Source: Kingdonia uniflora
Taxonomy: Eukaryota; Streptophyta; Magnoliopsida; Ranunculales; Circaeasteraceae
NCBI GenBank assembly: GCA_014058105.1
Contig: JACGCM010002205.1
Location: 124,001 to 188,000 of the forward strand
DNA length: 64,000 nt
Reading direction: 5' to 3'
The stretch's first letter is position 1; every line of letters starts with the position of its first letter. The position numbers and the translations under genes are program-made. Under the pieces are notes generated by a model. That model was not told the origin of the DNA and made no database searches. It saw only the letters and a program-made list of their open reading frames with translations. This document shows positions 22,710-34,800 of this stretch, piece by piece.

Positions 22710-24639
22710 CGAAGCATACACTCAGCGTTCTCCGATCCAGTTTTTCATATTCATCTTTTTAAGGATGACAAATCTAGAAAAATCACCCAACGTCCTACCT
22801 GACACTACTGAGGGAGTGACGAATCTGCAAACTACTATGCAAGCAGAAACTGAACCTTATCTCCAACAACCAATGCTACAGATCTCGTATCGGAGTTATA
22901 ACAACAATACTCAGATTTATATTAAACCCTAACAGATTTGAATCGAAAGCTCAAATAGACTATCATCACCTACTCTTTGCATTCGGGGAAAATTGGGGGT
23001 CTACTCGATGGAATTAAGTTTATTGGTGGGGATTCTTAAAGCTAATATGTAAACTTTGTTGATCTCCAAGCTAATATGTAAAATTTGGTGGGGCTTCTTC
23101 AACAACAAGATCTACAACAACCACATAAACAACGAGAAGAAGTTGTTCCTGTGTTCCAGCCACAAACATTTTTAATGATTCTCTCATCACCATCTATGGT
23201 TGCTGCCATCCTTGGGTCAGATCCTTAGTTTATGAAGATTTATGTAACTATTGTTTTTCTATGATGAGAAGTGGTGGATCTGGCATATAGTTCATCATCA
23301 TCATAATTCTTCAATAACCAATGTGATCGATTACACATTGGGGTAAATCGCTAAGCATATCAACCCTTAACTCCTCGGCAATTCTCGTTGATTAGGTTTT
23401 TCTGGTGGAACAATATTAATCCCTTCATAGGTTTTCTCGTGGTTGTGCCGTTGTCTTGGGTACACATTGGCTCCGTTCTTTAGGCATAATTAATTGGGAT
23501 TTTGCCAATTTGATCAAAGTTTCACCAACTTGGGGTCGAATACAATTTGGTCGGTGACGCTTCTCTGTCTGCTAAAGCTTATTAATACGAGCTCAATTCG
23601 TCGTTTATTATTACGTGAGCGTCACCAGGTTCTTTTACAATTGATGGTACAACCATCCCCTCTAATTCCATCGGTGCCAACTGAATTTAATTGTGTATTA
23701 TCTCAATATGGAGATGTCTTTGGTGGAGCCGCTTCTGTCTAGAGCAACATTAAGTTACGACCTTTCAAGCTCCTTTTGATGTTACATTATGCCTGGCTAC
23801 TGTATTATCCCATTGGCTTCTCAGAAATACAGACCTCAGAAATAACTGCTTAAGATCGTAGTATTGAATCCTTGAAGATCTTATCAAATTAAGATTGGTA
23901 TTCAGTCTTTAAAAGTCATATACAAAGCAGTTCGGATCACAACAACAAAGCAGTCTGTACCCCAAAGCAGTTCGTTTCACTCCTTCAAAACAATTCGTTT
24001 CACACCTTCAAAATAGTTCATGCTAAAGTGGGAAAATAGTTTAAGCTTGAGTGGGAAAACCAAGCTCAAGTTCGAATTAAGAGGCCCACAAAATAACATT
24101 TCATGCTCAAAACAGTTTGTGAAGCCCCAATGAAACTACAATATCAACAGTTCAAACATCGACAGTTCATCAAACTTCGTTCAAACATTTTTATGAAGCT
24201 CGTAAATGACGATGAGCCCAAACCAACAAACGACAACAATCTTATTCAACGAAGTTTGATGAACCCAAACAATCATAATGCAAGAATGATCGAACAACAT
24301 CAAATCACATTATGAGGGGATCGAGGTCGAGGTACTCGAGACAATTGCAACTTATTTAAGCATATACTCGGGGAAAGCCCGATCTCAGATTTAGACTCAA
24401 TGATAGAACTTATCAAACCATATTATGAAGGTGCTCGATGTTGAGGTACTCAAGGCGATTATAACTTATTCGATCTTATGCTCGGGACAAACCCGACCTC
24501 AACTCCAGATGCAAATGTTCAACCTCAACTTCAAACTCAAAATTAATCAACTTAACTCATACTCGGGGCGAGCTTGACCAAAATCTTACAGCTCGGTTAT
24601 TGGATCGTCCAATTTGACCTATACTGGAGAATTACTACA

Positions 24640-25335
24640 ACAATTACTATAACATTCAACATATCTCATTACGGTCATTTATTGATACGCTCAATTCGAC
24701 CTTTAACTGAGACCTACAACATAGCTCTTCAAGTATACACGCTCTCTCGAGGGTCGCTTATTGAGTCAATCAATTCGACCTGGCTGAGACACGTTATACA
24801 GCTATTCAACATTCAATATATCTTATTATGGTCGCTTATTGATACGCTCAATTCGACCTTTAACTGAGACCTACAACATAGCTCTTCAAGTATACACGCT
24901 CTCTCGAGGGTTGCTTATTGATTCAATCAATTCGACCTGGCAGAGACACGCTATACAACTATTCAACATTCAATATTTCTCATTACGGTTGCTTATTGAT
25001 ACGCTCAATTTGACCTTTAACTGAGACCTACAACATTGCTCTTCAAGTATCACTCTCTCCCATGGGTCGCTTATTAAGTCAATCAATTCGACCTGGTCGA
25101 GACACGCTATACAGCTATTCAGCATTCAAAATTTCTCATTACAGTTGCTTATTGATACGCCCAATTTGACCTTTATCTGAGACCTACTACATAGCATTTC
25201 CAGTATACACGCTCTCCCGAGGGTCGCTTATTGAGTCAATCAATTCGACCTGGCCGAGATACGCTATACAGCTATTCAACATTCTATATTTCTTATTACA
25301 GTTGGTTATTGATTCGCTCAATTTGACCTGTGCTC
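24640..25335. repeat. 156-bp tandem repeat of LARD-2 (copy A)
   Basis: GAGACCTACAACATAGCTC recurs at about 156-bp steps (near 24708, 24866, 25022 and 25180), giving about 4.5 copies. It is the reverse complement of the array at 18580-19150. Copy number differs between the two elements. Confidence 0.88.
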
Positions 25336-25339
25336 GAAA

Positions 25340-25595
25340 CATACTATCATACATTCTAAATCATACATTATCATCCATTCTACTACATTATCATATATTA
25401 TAATGCATTATCATCCATTCTACTACATTATCATATATTCTAATACATTATCATACATTCTAATACATTATCATCCATTCTATTACATTATCATACATTC
25501 TACTACATTATCATACATCCTAATACATTATCATCCATTCTACTATATTATCATACATTCTAATACATTATCATACATTCTCTTACATTCGAACA
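25340..25595. repeat. AT-rich minisatellite of LARD-2 (copy A)
   Basis: ACATTATCATACATTCTA-type units of about 18 bp, alternating between CATACATTC and CATCCATTC forms, about 13 copies. It is the inverse of the array at 18355-18545. Confidence 0.88.
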
Positions 25596-26271
25596 GCTGC
25601 TGCAACCAATCCAACCATGCAGTTTACATATCCAAAGGTCAAAGATTGTCTCAACCAACACCACTCGCTCATAATGCCTCTCGTGCTCTTGGCTGAGATG
25701 GGGCAAATGTAATGGCTTATTTCCAATACTCGACCTAAACACAGATTTCGATCTTCAGCCTGATTAGATATAAATGCCAGTTATGAAACTCAAGCTCAGG
25801 TCTTAAGTATTCGACCATCAAGCATTTACTCGACCTCGTCAACAAACACGTGGCGCATTTATGACACATTATGGAGCAATTACAAGGAATAAGAGTTACT
25901 CAAGCTGTTACTCGACCATTATTTAATTAAGTGATCTTCTCCCACAATTGTCCTTAGTCATGGGGGTCACAATACCCCTGAAAATTCCCTAAGAAAAATT
26001 ATTACAGTTTTGTGGGTTACATTACTCCCAAATATCATGTGATCTTCTATCATAATTCCTAAGTTAAAATTCATTGAACCCTATTTAAATCCCACTAACT
26101 CTGTCAACTACCTCTCTTGAGAGTATCAAATACAGACGTGCCTACTACTTTTAGACTTAACCCCTCCCAATTTGGGGGTTATAAAAACACAGTCCTCTTT
26201 GCTTTCTCTACACTAGGCTTTTCATTCTCCCCTATTTGTTTGTCTCCTCTCCTTCTTTCTCAACTGTCTAG

Positions 26272-26562
26272 ATGGATTCCCCCAAGAGTACTCGTTACAT
26301 CATAACTGATGATGAATAGTCGTATGACTCGTATTAAAACATCGGGTGGGAAGAAGACTCAGAGATGAGTAACTCTGATGAGGAAGAAATGGAAGAAGAC
26401 CCCTATTATGATGACCCAAATTATGCAGAGTACTACTGTCCAGTGAATGAGTTTGACTCTGAGGAGAAAGAAGAAGAAGAAGAATCAGAAAAAGAAGATT
26501 CCTCTGAGGAAGAAGAAGACAATTCTGATGATGATGGTGGAGAGGTGGTAGTGTTGGAGTGA
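26272..26562 (+). pseudogene. small acidic ORF near right TIR of MULE-1
   Basis: A TATA-like GGTTATAAAAAC lies near 26178, about 90 bp before an ATG at 26272. The frame runs 96 codons to TGA 26560, with two internal stops (near 26317 and 26335). It encodes a protein very rich in Asp, Glu and Ser after SNSDEEEMEEDPYYDD. No domain is recognised; such acidic tracts are typical of histone- or activator-binding regions. It reads toward the right TIR. A similar acidic ORF with its own TATA-like box exists in MULE-2 (interrupted by copia-C), but the element positions differ, so homology is unproven. Confidence 0.4.
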
Positions 26563-26888
26563 TGGGTGGAGACAGTGCTGATGGTGAAGATGAAGATGAT
26601 GGAGCAATGAGGTTTGTGTATGGGGTTTGTTTGTGTAATGTTGTTGATGGTTGATTTGTTTGTGTAATGGGGTTTCAGTTTCTAGGGTTTTTTCAATCTT
26701 TGTTTCAATTTCTAGGTTTTAGGTTTGTGTAATGGTGATCTAGGGTTTGTTGTAACAATGTCAGTAATGGTTTTAAATTTTAGCTTCTATTATATTATTG
26801 TTTACAAACCCTAAATTCCTCAAAAAAAAAAAACTCAAATCAACAGCACATGAGAAAGGTGAAATTATGAAAATAAGGTGTTGCATAC

Positions 26889-26959
26889 CTTTGCCAAGGT
26901 GTTTTCCCCGATCTCTGTTGAGAGTTTTCTAGCAATATCATATTCGAGTTAGGAGGCAT
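26889..26959 (-). CDS. possible leader exon of MULE-1 transposase
   Basis: Reading inward from the right TIR, an ATG at 26959 opens MPPNSNMILLENSQQRS and meets a possible donor (AAG then GTATGCAA) at 26888. It is at the right place for exon 1 of the transposase, whose 5' part is otherwise lost at the LARD-2 junction. There is no independent support. Confidence 0.22.
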
Positions 26960-27103
26960 AGTCACTTTCGTTTTAGGGATAGTCACTTGATCTGGTGAGA
27001 GAGTGAAAGAAAATTTAGAGAGAAAGAAAGAGATGTATATAAGGGAGAGGCTGAGGGTAATGGGCGCCAAAAATACCCGCTTCTCCCGCTCATTTTGATG
27101 ATT

Positions 27104-27358
27104 TTGGACCTTTAGATCTCTTTCATCCCAACGGTTATTCGATTGCCACGTGTATTTTTTTTTTAAAATTAATTGAAAAATCACGTGAAAATCACGTGTG
27201 TTATTCATGGGTATACTTGTCTTTTGCTCGGTCAACTGCAGTCAAATGTAGTCAAACTAGGTCAAAACTGCAAAACCAAGACTATTTCTGAATATTTGGG
27301 AAACAGGGGGCTTAAAGCTAGTATAAGTGGAAACACTGGGGGTTTATCAAATTATCCC
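27104..27358 (-). repeat. right TIR of MULE-1
   Basis: Reverse complement of the left TIR, ending CAAATTATCCC at 27358, followed by the target duplication TTGTTAGTA. Confidence 0.88.
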
Positions 27359-30300
27359 TTGTTAGTATCTGCTTCGAGGACTACTTTGATCCATATATAT
27401 TGAAAACTCTGGAAAACAAGTGATGTTCTCACCGAAATCTTAATTTTATGGTTGTATTCTTCCCCTAAACAGTTACCTAGGGAAGTTAAAAAAATCAAAC
27501 AATTTAACTAGTTTAGGAAAGTGCTTTGGACTTTCTTTAACTCTTTTTTTAGCAAATAGAAATTTTATTGATAATGAAGAACCAAAATATTACAAGAGGA
27601 AGTCTTGCCTCTGATATCCAATTTCATATTTATTTTCTAAGATGAGACACACCAATTCTATCAATAGTTCTCCAAAAGAAGAGCTGCGGACTTCCCAATT
27701 CTTCCAAAAGATCAGCTGTGTGATTTCCTTCCTTGCAGATATTCATGAGACACATGTAGATTGGCAGCAAACTCCATGATCTCCTTCCGAAGATAAGAGA
27801 TTTTGAATGTTATAGTGCCATGGTTTAAAAACATTGGCAATAATGAGTGAGTCCAGTTCAACCTCTAATGGCTGAATGCTATGTTGAATACATCGCTTGA
27901 ACCCATAGTGCCTTGCCCCAATCGAGCAGAATATTTAAAACGTAGCTGCCCTCTGTGATCTCTACTACACTACCAGCTCCACAAAGCCCAGTGCTTCCAA
28001 TAGCAGATCCATCAGAGTTAAGTTCGAAAACATTGAATTTTCATTTCCTCTTTCTCACACTTTAGTACTTATTGGCCTGAAAAGGAGCAGAGATAATTGA
28101 TCATGAAAAGGAGCCACTTTTTTGGACTTTCATCTTGTACATAAGATCCTGCAGCCTTACAAACTAGATTCATAATTTTCTCAGCTGGAATTTTAAACCC
28201 CTCATACCTTCAATGACATCTTGACTTCCATATTTCCCAAGTAATTACGAGGGCAGCAAACCTATGACAATTCCCATTTGAGCGTAAGAATTAGCCGATT
28301 GCAACCACATATTCTGCCTTTTTGAGATACCATAAGCATAACTGAAAAAATTCCATATCTGAGAGGCCACTTAACTTTGGTTGAAAAGATGGTCACAAGC
28401 TTCAAAAGCATGTCTTTGTCTACAGCAGCAACACAGAAAGACTAGAGGAACGATGGACTGTATCAAACTGTTAACAGTGACCATTTTGTATTATAACTTT
28501 TAATTGAACACTAATTTTTGCAGGCAGTACAAATTGTCATAAACATTTCAACCTCTCTATTTTAGGCTCTTCAGATCTCCAGTGACCCCAATCAGTTTTA
28601 ATAGAAAATTGACCATTGGATTGGGAGATGAAGACCAAATATGTTTATCAGAGATCCAGTAGTTAAGTGATACCTTTGTGAGAGCTGTTTTGTAAATTTC
28701 TAGGATGTCCACCTCTAGCTTTTGGCACTATCAACCATCTTGTTTAATGAGTTCTTTTATTTGAATGTTTTGATTGGTATCAATGTTGAGTAGATCCACC
28801 AGAGAGCCCTCAAAGACCAGCTATCATGCAAAAAATTCAATTTTATCTTCACCCAATGCCCATTCAGCATTTGGTTTAGCAGTCGGCAATAATGGTTTCA
28901 TATGCTTCCACAGCCTAGAGGCATAAGAAAACTCGGTAAAAAACTCCATCATCCTTCATGTACTTTGTGTTTCATACATGAAGACCATAGAAAATCTTTG
29001 TGTAACAGCTGCCAGCACTTCTTTAAGAGGAAACTGTATTTTATATCTCCCAAATCTTATACCCCAATCCTCCGTCATCACCACAAACATCACTCCATGA
29101 GATTCTCTTTTTCTTCTTCCCCTCAAAAGTACCCCAGGAAAAAGGTGAAAAAATTATTTTCTCTAAGTTTTTTATGATCTTGTCGCATGTTGGCTGCCTT
29201 TATACTCGCCGATAAATGTATGGACTTAGAGTTAAGCACATGCTTCATTAGTATCAATTTACCTTCACTGGTAAGCAATGCACTTTGCCAACCTTTTCTT
29301 TTTCTGCACTCTATCTATAAGAGGCTCAAAATGAGATACAAGAATCTTTCCATAGTGAATGGCAGTACCAAGATAAACTAGTGGAAAATTCTTAAGTTGC
29401 ATACCACAGGCCCTTTAAATGATACTTACCTTGCTTGAGGTGCAGAATGGTGAAGATAAATACCACTTGTATTGAATTTAATGTTCTGTCGTGAATTATC
29501 TTGTTTTTTTTGAGAAATTACATGAGACTTTTAAGAGAAGATTGAAACCTATTGAGAAAGAATATAAATTCATTTGTATATAATAGATAAGTATTAGGTA
29601 GGCATCCCCTTGGAGAAATGGAGAAACCATTTTTTCCATCATTAAACCACTTTTGAGCCCTCTTGAAAGAACTCCAGCAAGAATGAAGAGTTTAGAGATA
29701 ATGGGCCCCCTTGCCTCAGTTCCCTTGTAGATTTGAAAAGACTTTTGAAGCCACTTGGAGTTCATAAAGAACCACGGAGTCTTAATACATAGCAATAAGA
29801 ACAATCTACCTTTGATGAAAACAAAATCTAACCAAAACTGCTTTAGAAAAGTTCCAGTCTAGCATATCTTATGCTTTAGCCATATCCCTCTTGAAAAATT
29901 GGATTTTAACCTCTTACTTTTCTATTAAGGTTTTCAAACATCTCTTGAGCTAGGTTGATACTCTCACTGACATCCTATCCTTGGACATAAGCTCCTTGAT
30001 TCCCAGAAATCTTTTGGATAGCAATTCACTAAGTCTTCTAATAATTATTGATTTTTTCTCTCTCCGTAAATCACTGAAAACCAGCTTATGGGTCTATAAT
30101 CAGCAGGACTTCAGCACATGTCAACTTTGGGGAAAGAGGAGGTTATAATATTTTGGCAAAGTTTCACCACTAAAAACTCTTTCATGGCTCCATGAAGATC
30201 ATTTTTGTTGATGTCCCAAGTTTTGATATAGAATAGAAGGTAAATCCATCAATCCTAGGGGTACTATCATGTGGAAAATTAAACAAACATTCTTTTACTT

Positions 30301-31050
30301 CTTCCAAGGATGGAATAGATAAAAACATAGCGTTATCAACTTCAGTATTGAGCTATACAACCAAGTATATAACTCCTCATCCAGTGTAACATTAGCAGCT
30401 GTGTAAGAATATCAACACTATATGAAATGACATTCTCATGAATCACATTCATATTGCTAGTAGTTGTATTATCTCGAAGTTTAAAATCAGAAAGAGAGGA
30501 ATAATATTTATGTACCTTGGTCACCTTGTGAAAAAAAAAAAAAACTGTATTGGAATCTCCAGCTTCAAGTCATTTGGTTCTAGACTGTTCTCCCCAAAAA
30601 ATCCTTCCTCCTTGTAAAGCATTTTGCCATGCTCTTTCTTTGACTTCATGAAGTTTTCTTCCAATATTCTTATCCCATCCACCGTGTAGTTAAAAATCTA
30701 GTGCTGCTATTCTGTCTTGGAGCTTATGCAGGTATTGTTCAACATTGCCAAAAACCTCAATATTTCACATTTTCAGAGCAGCTCTTTTTGCATAGATGAA
30801 ATTACCAATACACCACTTTACTAGTTTTGTTGTGCCATATCAATGAAATTGCCAGGCAGAGTCCACAACTTTAAGATGTTGAATTTAGGCCCTTGGTAAG
30901 AGATTGCTGAAAGTAAACAATAATGGAGAATGATCAGAACACACTCTCTTCCAGATGTTTTCTTAGCGGGGAAATTAACGACATTCTGCATTATGGAAGT
31001 CTCTATTAATCTAGACCACATCCTAGATTGACCAGCATGGTTGTTACACC

Positions 31051-31552
31051 TGTCAGAGCCACAAGCCACTAACTCCACTTTGATTTGAGTTAGTCACAAA
31101 CAAGCATAACAAAGAAACACACAATACCAAGATTATAGTGGTTCGGCAAATTGCTTACGTTCACTTTCAAGAGAGAGAGAGAGTTTATTTAGGGTCTCAA
31201 TTACAATCACTCAAGCCCAAGTTTGGATTTCTCACTCAAGAAATCCCCCAAGTGTTCTCACCAAAAGATTATCAAAATGGTGGCTCACAAATGACTTAGG
31301 TTTCCCTTTATATACTAGGGAAAACCTTTTACAATCGCTCAAATCTCGAGGCAAACAAGAAGTTCGAAAACAATAAAAAAAATAGAATCTCCAGATTTCG
31401 TTCGAATGACACAGGGAGTCATTCGAACGAAAAACTCTATGGGCCAAAATTCCAGGGAGGTAAAGCAGTCGTTCGAACGACTTTGGACTTCTGGGCCAAA
31501 TTCTAGAGAGGTAAGACAGTTGTTCGAATAACTCTCAACAGTAAGCCCCACA
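31051..31552 (-). repeat. 3' LTR of copia-B
   Basis: 502 bp, with plus-strand ends TGTCAGAGCC and CAGTAAGCCCCACA. It contains a TATA-like TTTATATAC on the plus strand and several TTCGAA palindromes. Confidence 0.93.
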
Positions 31553-31862
31553 ATTCTCCACCTTGGTGAAGATTTCATAAACCAAACAAAACCGAAATCT
31601 GAGCCGAACATAGAAACCAACCAAACGGAACCAAAACAACCACTCTTCACCATCAAATGTCCCCAAAGACCCAAACATACAAACGGCCCAAGGAAACCAG
31701 CCAAAACCAAGCGTCCTCAAAAAAGGCCAAATCCAAACCAAACATCCCAAATGACCAAGAAGCAAACCAAATGTCCCAAGGAAACAAAATCGACTGCACC
31801 AAATCAATGGTTGCCTACGTACCTCCGTGGATCAAGTCGCTCGCAGTTCACAAAACATCCAA

Positions 31863-34800
31863 TCAATCAACATGAAGAATTTGAATAAAATCCAAACAAT
31901 GATTGAACTTAATTCCCGAAATAACTTTCGTAAACATTTCCGCCGGGTTATCTTTGGTATGAATCTTCTTCAATAAAATCTCACCTTCCTCTAGGACTTC
32001 TCTGACAAAGTGATAACACACATCAATATGCTTTGTACGCTGGTGATGAACCTGATCTTTGGCCAAGAAGATAGCACTCTGACTATCACAGTACACATCA
32101 AGATGATCCATCTTAATGCCTAAATCCCGTAGAAGACCTTTCATCTAAATGGATTCCTTTATCGCCTCAGTCACGACCATATACTCCGCCTCGGTAGTAG
32201 AAAATGCCACCGTTGACTGTAGCGTGGATCTCCAACTAACTGGCCCTCCACCCAAAGTAAATACATACTCGGTAGTAGACCGCCGTCTATCCAAATCACC
32301 CATGTAGTCAGAATCCACATAACCCACACATAAACTTTAAGTCGAATCCTGTTTACGAAACTCTAACCCGATATCCACAGTACCTTTGATATACCGTAGA
32401 ATCTATTTTATAGCTCGCCAGTGATTTCTACCCGGATCATGCATATATCGGTTAACCATACCAACTGCCTGTGAAATGTCTGGCCGAGTACAAGCCATAA
32501 CATACATCAAGCTACCAACCGCGCTAGCATAAGGAACTTGACTCATATAATCACGTTCCTCATCAGTGTTTGGAGACATAGAAGCCTTAAGCTTAAAATG
32601 AGGAGCAAGGGGAGTACTTACAGATTTTGTGTTACCATCAATGCCAAATCTCTGAAGTACCTTCCCCATATACGAAGTCTGAGAGAGACGTATCGTTCCA
32701 TTCTCTCTATCTCTATGAATCTCCATACCAAGAATCTTTTTCATATTACCAAAATCCTTTATTTCAAACTCTTCACTCATTTGCTTTTTTAGCTTATCAA
32801 TTTCGCTTTTGTGCTTACACGCGATAAACATTTCATCCACATACAAAAGTAAGTAAATAAATAACCCGTCACGTAGCTTGAGTAAGTAGACACAATGGTC
32901 ATAATGACTCCGCTTGTACTTCTGCCCAATCATAAACTGATCAAACCGTTTGTACCATTGCCTTGGAAACTGCTTCAAACCGTATAACGACCTTTTTATC
33001 TTAAACACATAGTCTTCCTTCTCCGCAATCGTAAACCCACATGGCTGATTTATATAGATATCTTCTTTCAAATTCCTATGTAAGAACGCCATCTTAACAT
33101 CGAGTTGTTGCAACTCCAAATTGAATTGCGCTACTAAGGCCAATAGGATCCGTATGGAAGAATGTTTCACAACCGGAGAAAACACCTCATTGTAATCGAT
33201 CCCTTCCCTTTGAGCATAACCCTTGGCTACTAATCTCGCCTTAAAGCATATTTCATCATCAAGAGATCCTTGCTTCTTAGTGTAAGCCCATTTACAACCG
33301 ATCGCTTTCTTTCCTTTCGGCAACTTCGAAAGTTCCCAAGTTCCATTTTTGAAAAGAGAGTACATCTCTTCCTTCATTGCTCCATTCCAATATTTAGCCT
33401 CGGAACCATAAATAGCCCCTTATAGGTAGAGGGAACATCTTCTTAAGCGACCGGAAGTTCATAGGCTACCATGGCCTTCGCTTTTGGAAGCACCATATCC
33501 TTTGTAAGCCAACTTGGTTTGCTTACATCCCTTTTTGGTTTACTCTTTGTGATTGACTTCGCTACCGGAATCTCTTCATCCGTACTACCAAATTCTCCAC
33601 CTTCATCCGTGTCTACATCATTTGGAACATGTACCAATGGCTCATCACCCGCTGTCACACTAGTAGATGACCCTCCTCTAAGTACGGAACTCTCTGGCCA
33701 ATGTGACGACATATCAATCTCTACCTGCTGCAATACCCCGCTGGTCGTCTCTTTTGTGTGCCCAGAGTCATGTGACTTCATCATAGAAGCCTCATCAAAA
33801 GTGACATCTCTGCTCAGAATGATCTTTCGATCTCTCGTATCCCACAACTTGTAACCTTTCACACCCTTCTTCTTACCCAGAAAACGGTCTGTCTTGCTCG
33901 CGGATCCAACTTACCATCCTTCACATGATAGTATGCCGGATACCCAAATATACGAAGAGTATCATAATCTGTAACAGGTTCTCCCGACCAAGCCTCCATT
34001 GGTATTTTACCCTCAATTGCGGCCGAATGCAACCTATTAACGAGATAACATGCATAAGTCAAAGTCCCAGCCCAAAACGCCTTGCCCAACCCAGAATTGG
34101 ACAACATACACCGAACCTTCTCCAGTAAAGTACGGTTCATGCGCTCGGCTACCCCATTTTGTTGCGGTGTCTCTCTAGAATGGATCACTTTGCAAGAATG
34201 GATCACTTTGTACTTCCTACCATTATCCGAACAGAGCGACTTGATCTTTTTGCCAGTCTGAGTCTCAATAAACTTCTTCCATGTCATGAAAATTTCTAAG
34301 ACTTCATCCTTCCTCTTTATAGTGTACACCCAAACTCGCCTAGAAAAGTCATCTACAAAAGATACAAAGTAATTTTTCCCCCTAGCGATACATTCTTGGA
34401 GAGACCGCAAACATCAGAGTGAACATAATCAAGAGTCCCACGAGTATTGTGAATTACGGTGCCGAACTTAACTCTTGTCTGCTTGCCCATAACGTAGTGT
34501 TCACAAAAATTCAATTTGCACATCTTGATACCTTTCAAAAGTCCCCAGCTTATGAGAGCTCTCAAAGACTTTTCTCTCGCATGCGCCAAACGCATGTGCC
34601 ATAGCCATGTCGTATCTTTGGAAGTGGTCTCCTCTCTTCCCACGGTAGAAACCTCACCAAGTACAGCCGTACCATCCAAGTAGTACAAGTTGTTACTTCT
34701 CTTGTGACCCTTCAATATCACCAGGCTCCCTTAAGAACCCTCTTTACTCCATTCTCAGACATCACCTTGTAGCCTTGCGCTTCAAGTATCCCCGTCGAGA

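Larger units (their letters stand above)
22347..25922 (+). mobile_element. LARD-2 copy A: circularly permuted copy, inverted relative to copy B
   Basis: It starts at 22347 inside an LTR (the last ~343 bp of the LTR, to 22689). A primer site follows at 22692-22709, then an interior that still opens with an ATG-led gag-like start at 22765 (MTNLEKSPNVL). A 156-bp repeat array (24640-25335) and an AT-rich minisatellite come next. A purine tract (GGCTGAGATGGGG) runs into a new LTR start at 25708 that stops after 215 bp at 25922. The two LTR pieces are complementary halves of one LTR, and both break at ATTAT (22347-22351 and 25918-25922). The copy therefore equals a one-LTR circle opened at that site. 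Confidence 0.8.
8623..27358. mobile_element. MULE-1: 18.7-kb Mutator-like element with long TIRs
   Basis: Inverted repeats of about 250 bp begin GGGATAATTTG at 8623 and end at 27358. The flanks are TTATTAGTA (8614-8622) and TTGTTAGTA (27359-27367), a 9-bp target duplication with one difference, as expected for Mutator superfamily insertion. Inside are a GRF-finger gene (plus strand, next to the left TIR), a MuDR-type transposase (minus strand), a small acidic ORF and a possible transposase leader exon near the right TIR. LTR-type elements inserted later (9804-13843 and 17635-25922) account for about 12 kb of the length. The unbroken element would be roughly 6-7 kb, normal for an autonomous MULE. 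The transposase is broken, so this copy is not autonomous now. Confidence 0.88.

Noticed and set aside
24574..25696. Plus-strand ORFs of 60-97 codons
   Set aside because: Same LARD-2 repeats read on the other strand; sequence like YNIALQVYTLSRG merely repeats with the DNA unit.
28902..29381. Plus-strand ORFs of 64-91 codons
   Set aside because: They lie antisense to the LINE reverse-transcriptase/RNase H region and show no family resemblance.
31360..31545. TTCGAA words as heat-shock elements
   Set aside because: Heat-shock elements need GAA and TTC units separated by two bases; here TTC and GAA are adjacent.
33471..33854. 127-codon plus-strand ORF
   Set aside because: Antisense to the copia-B polyprotein between integrase and RT.
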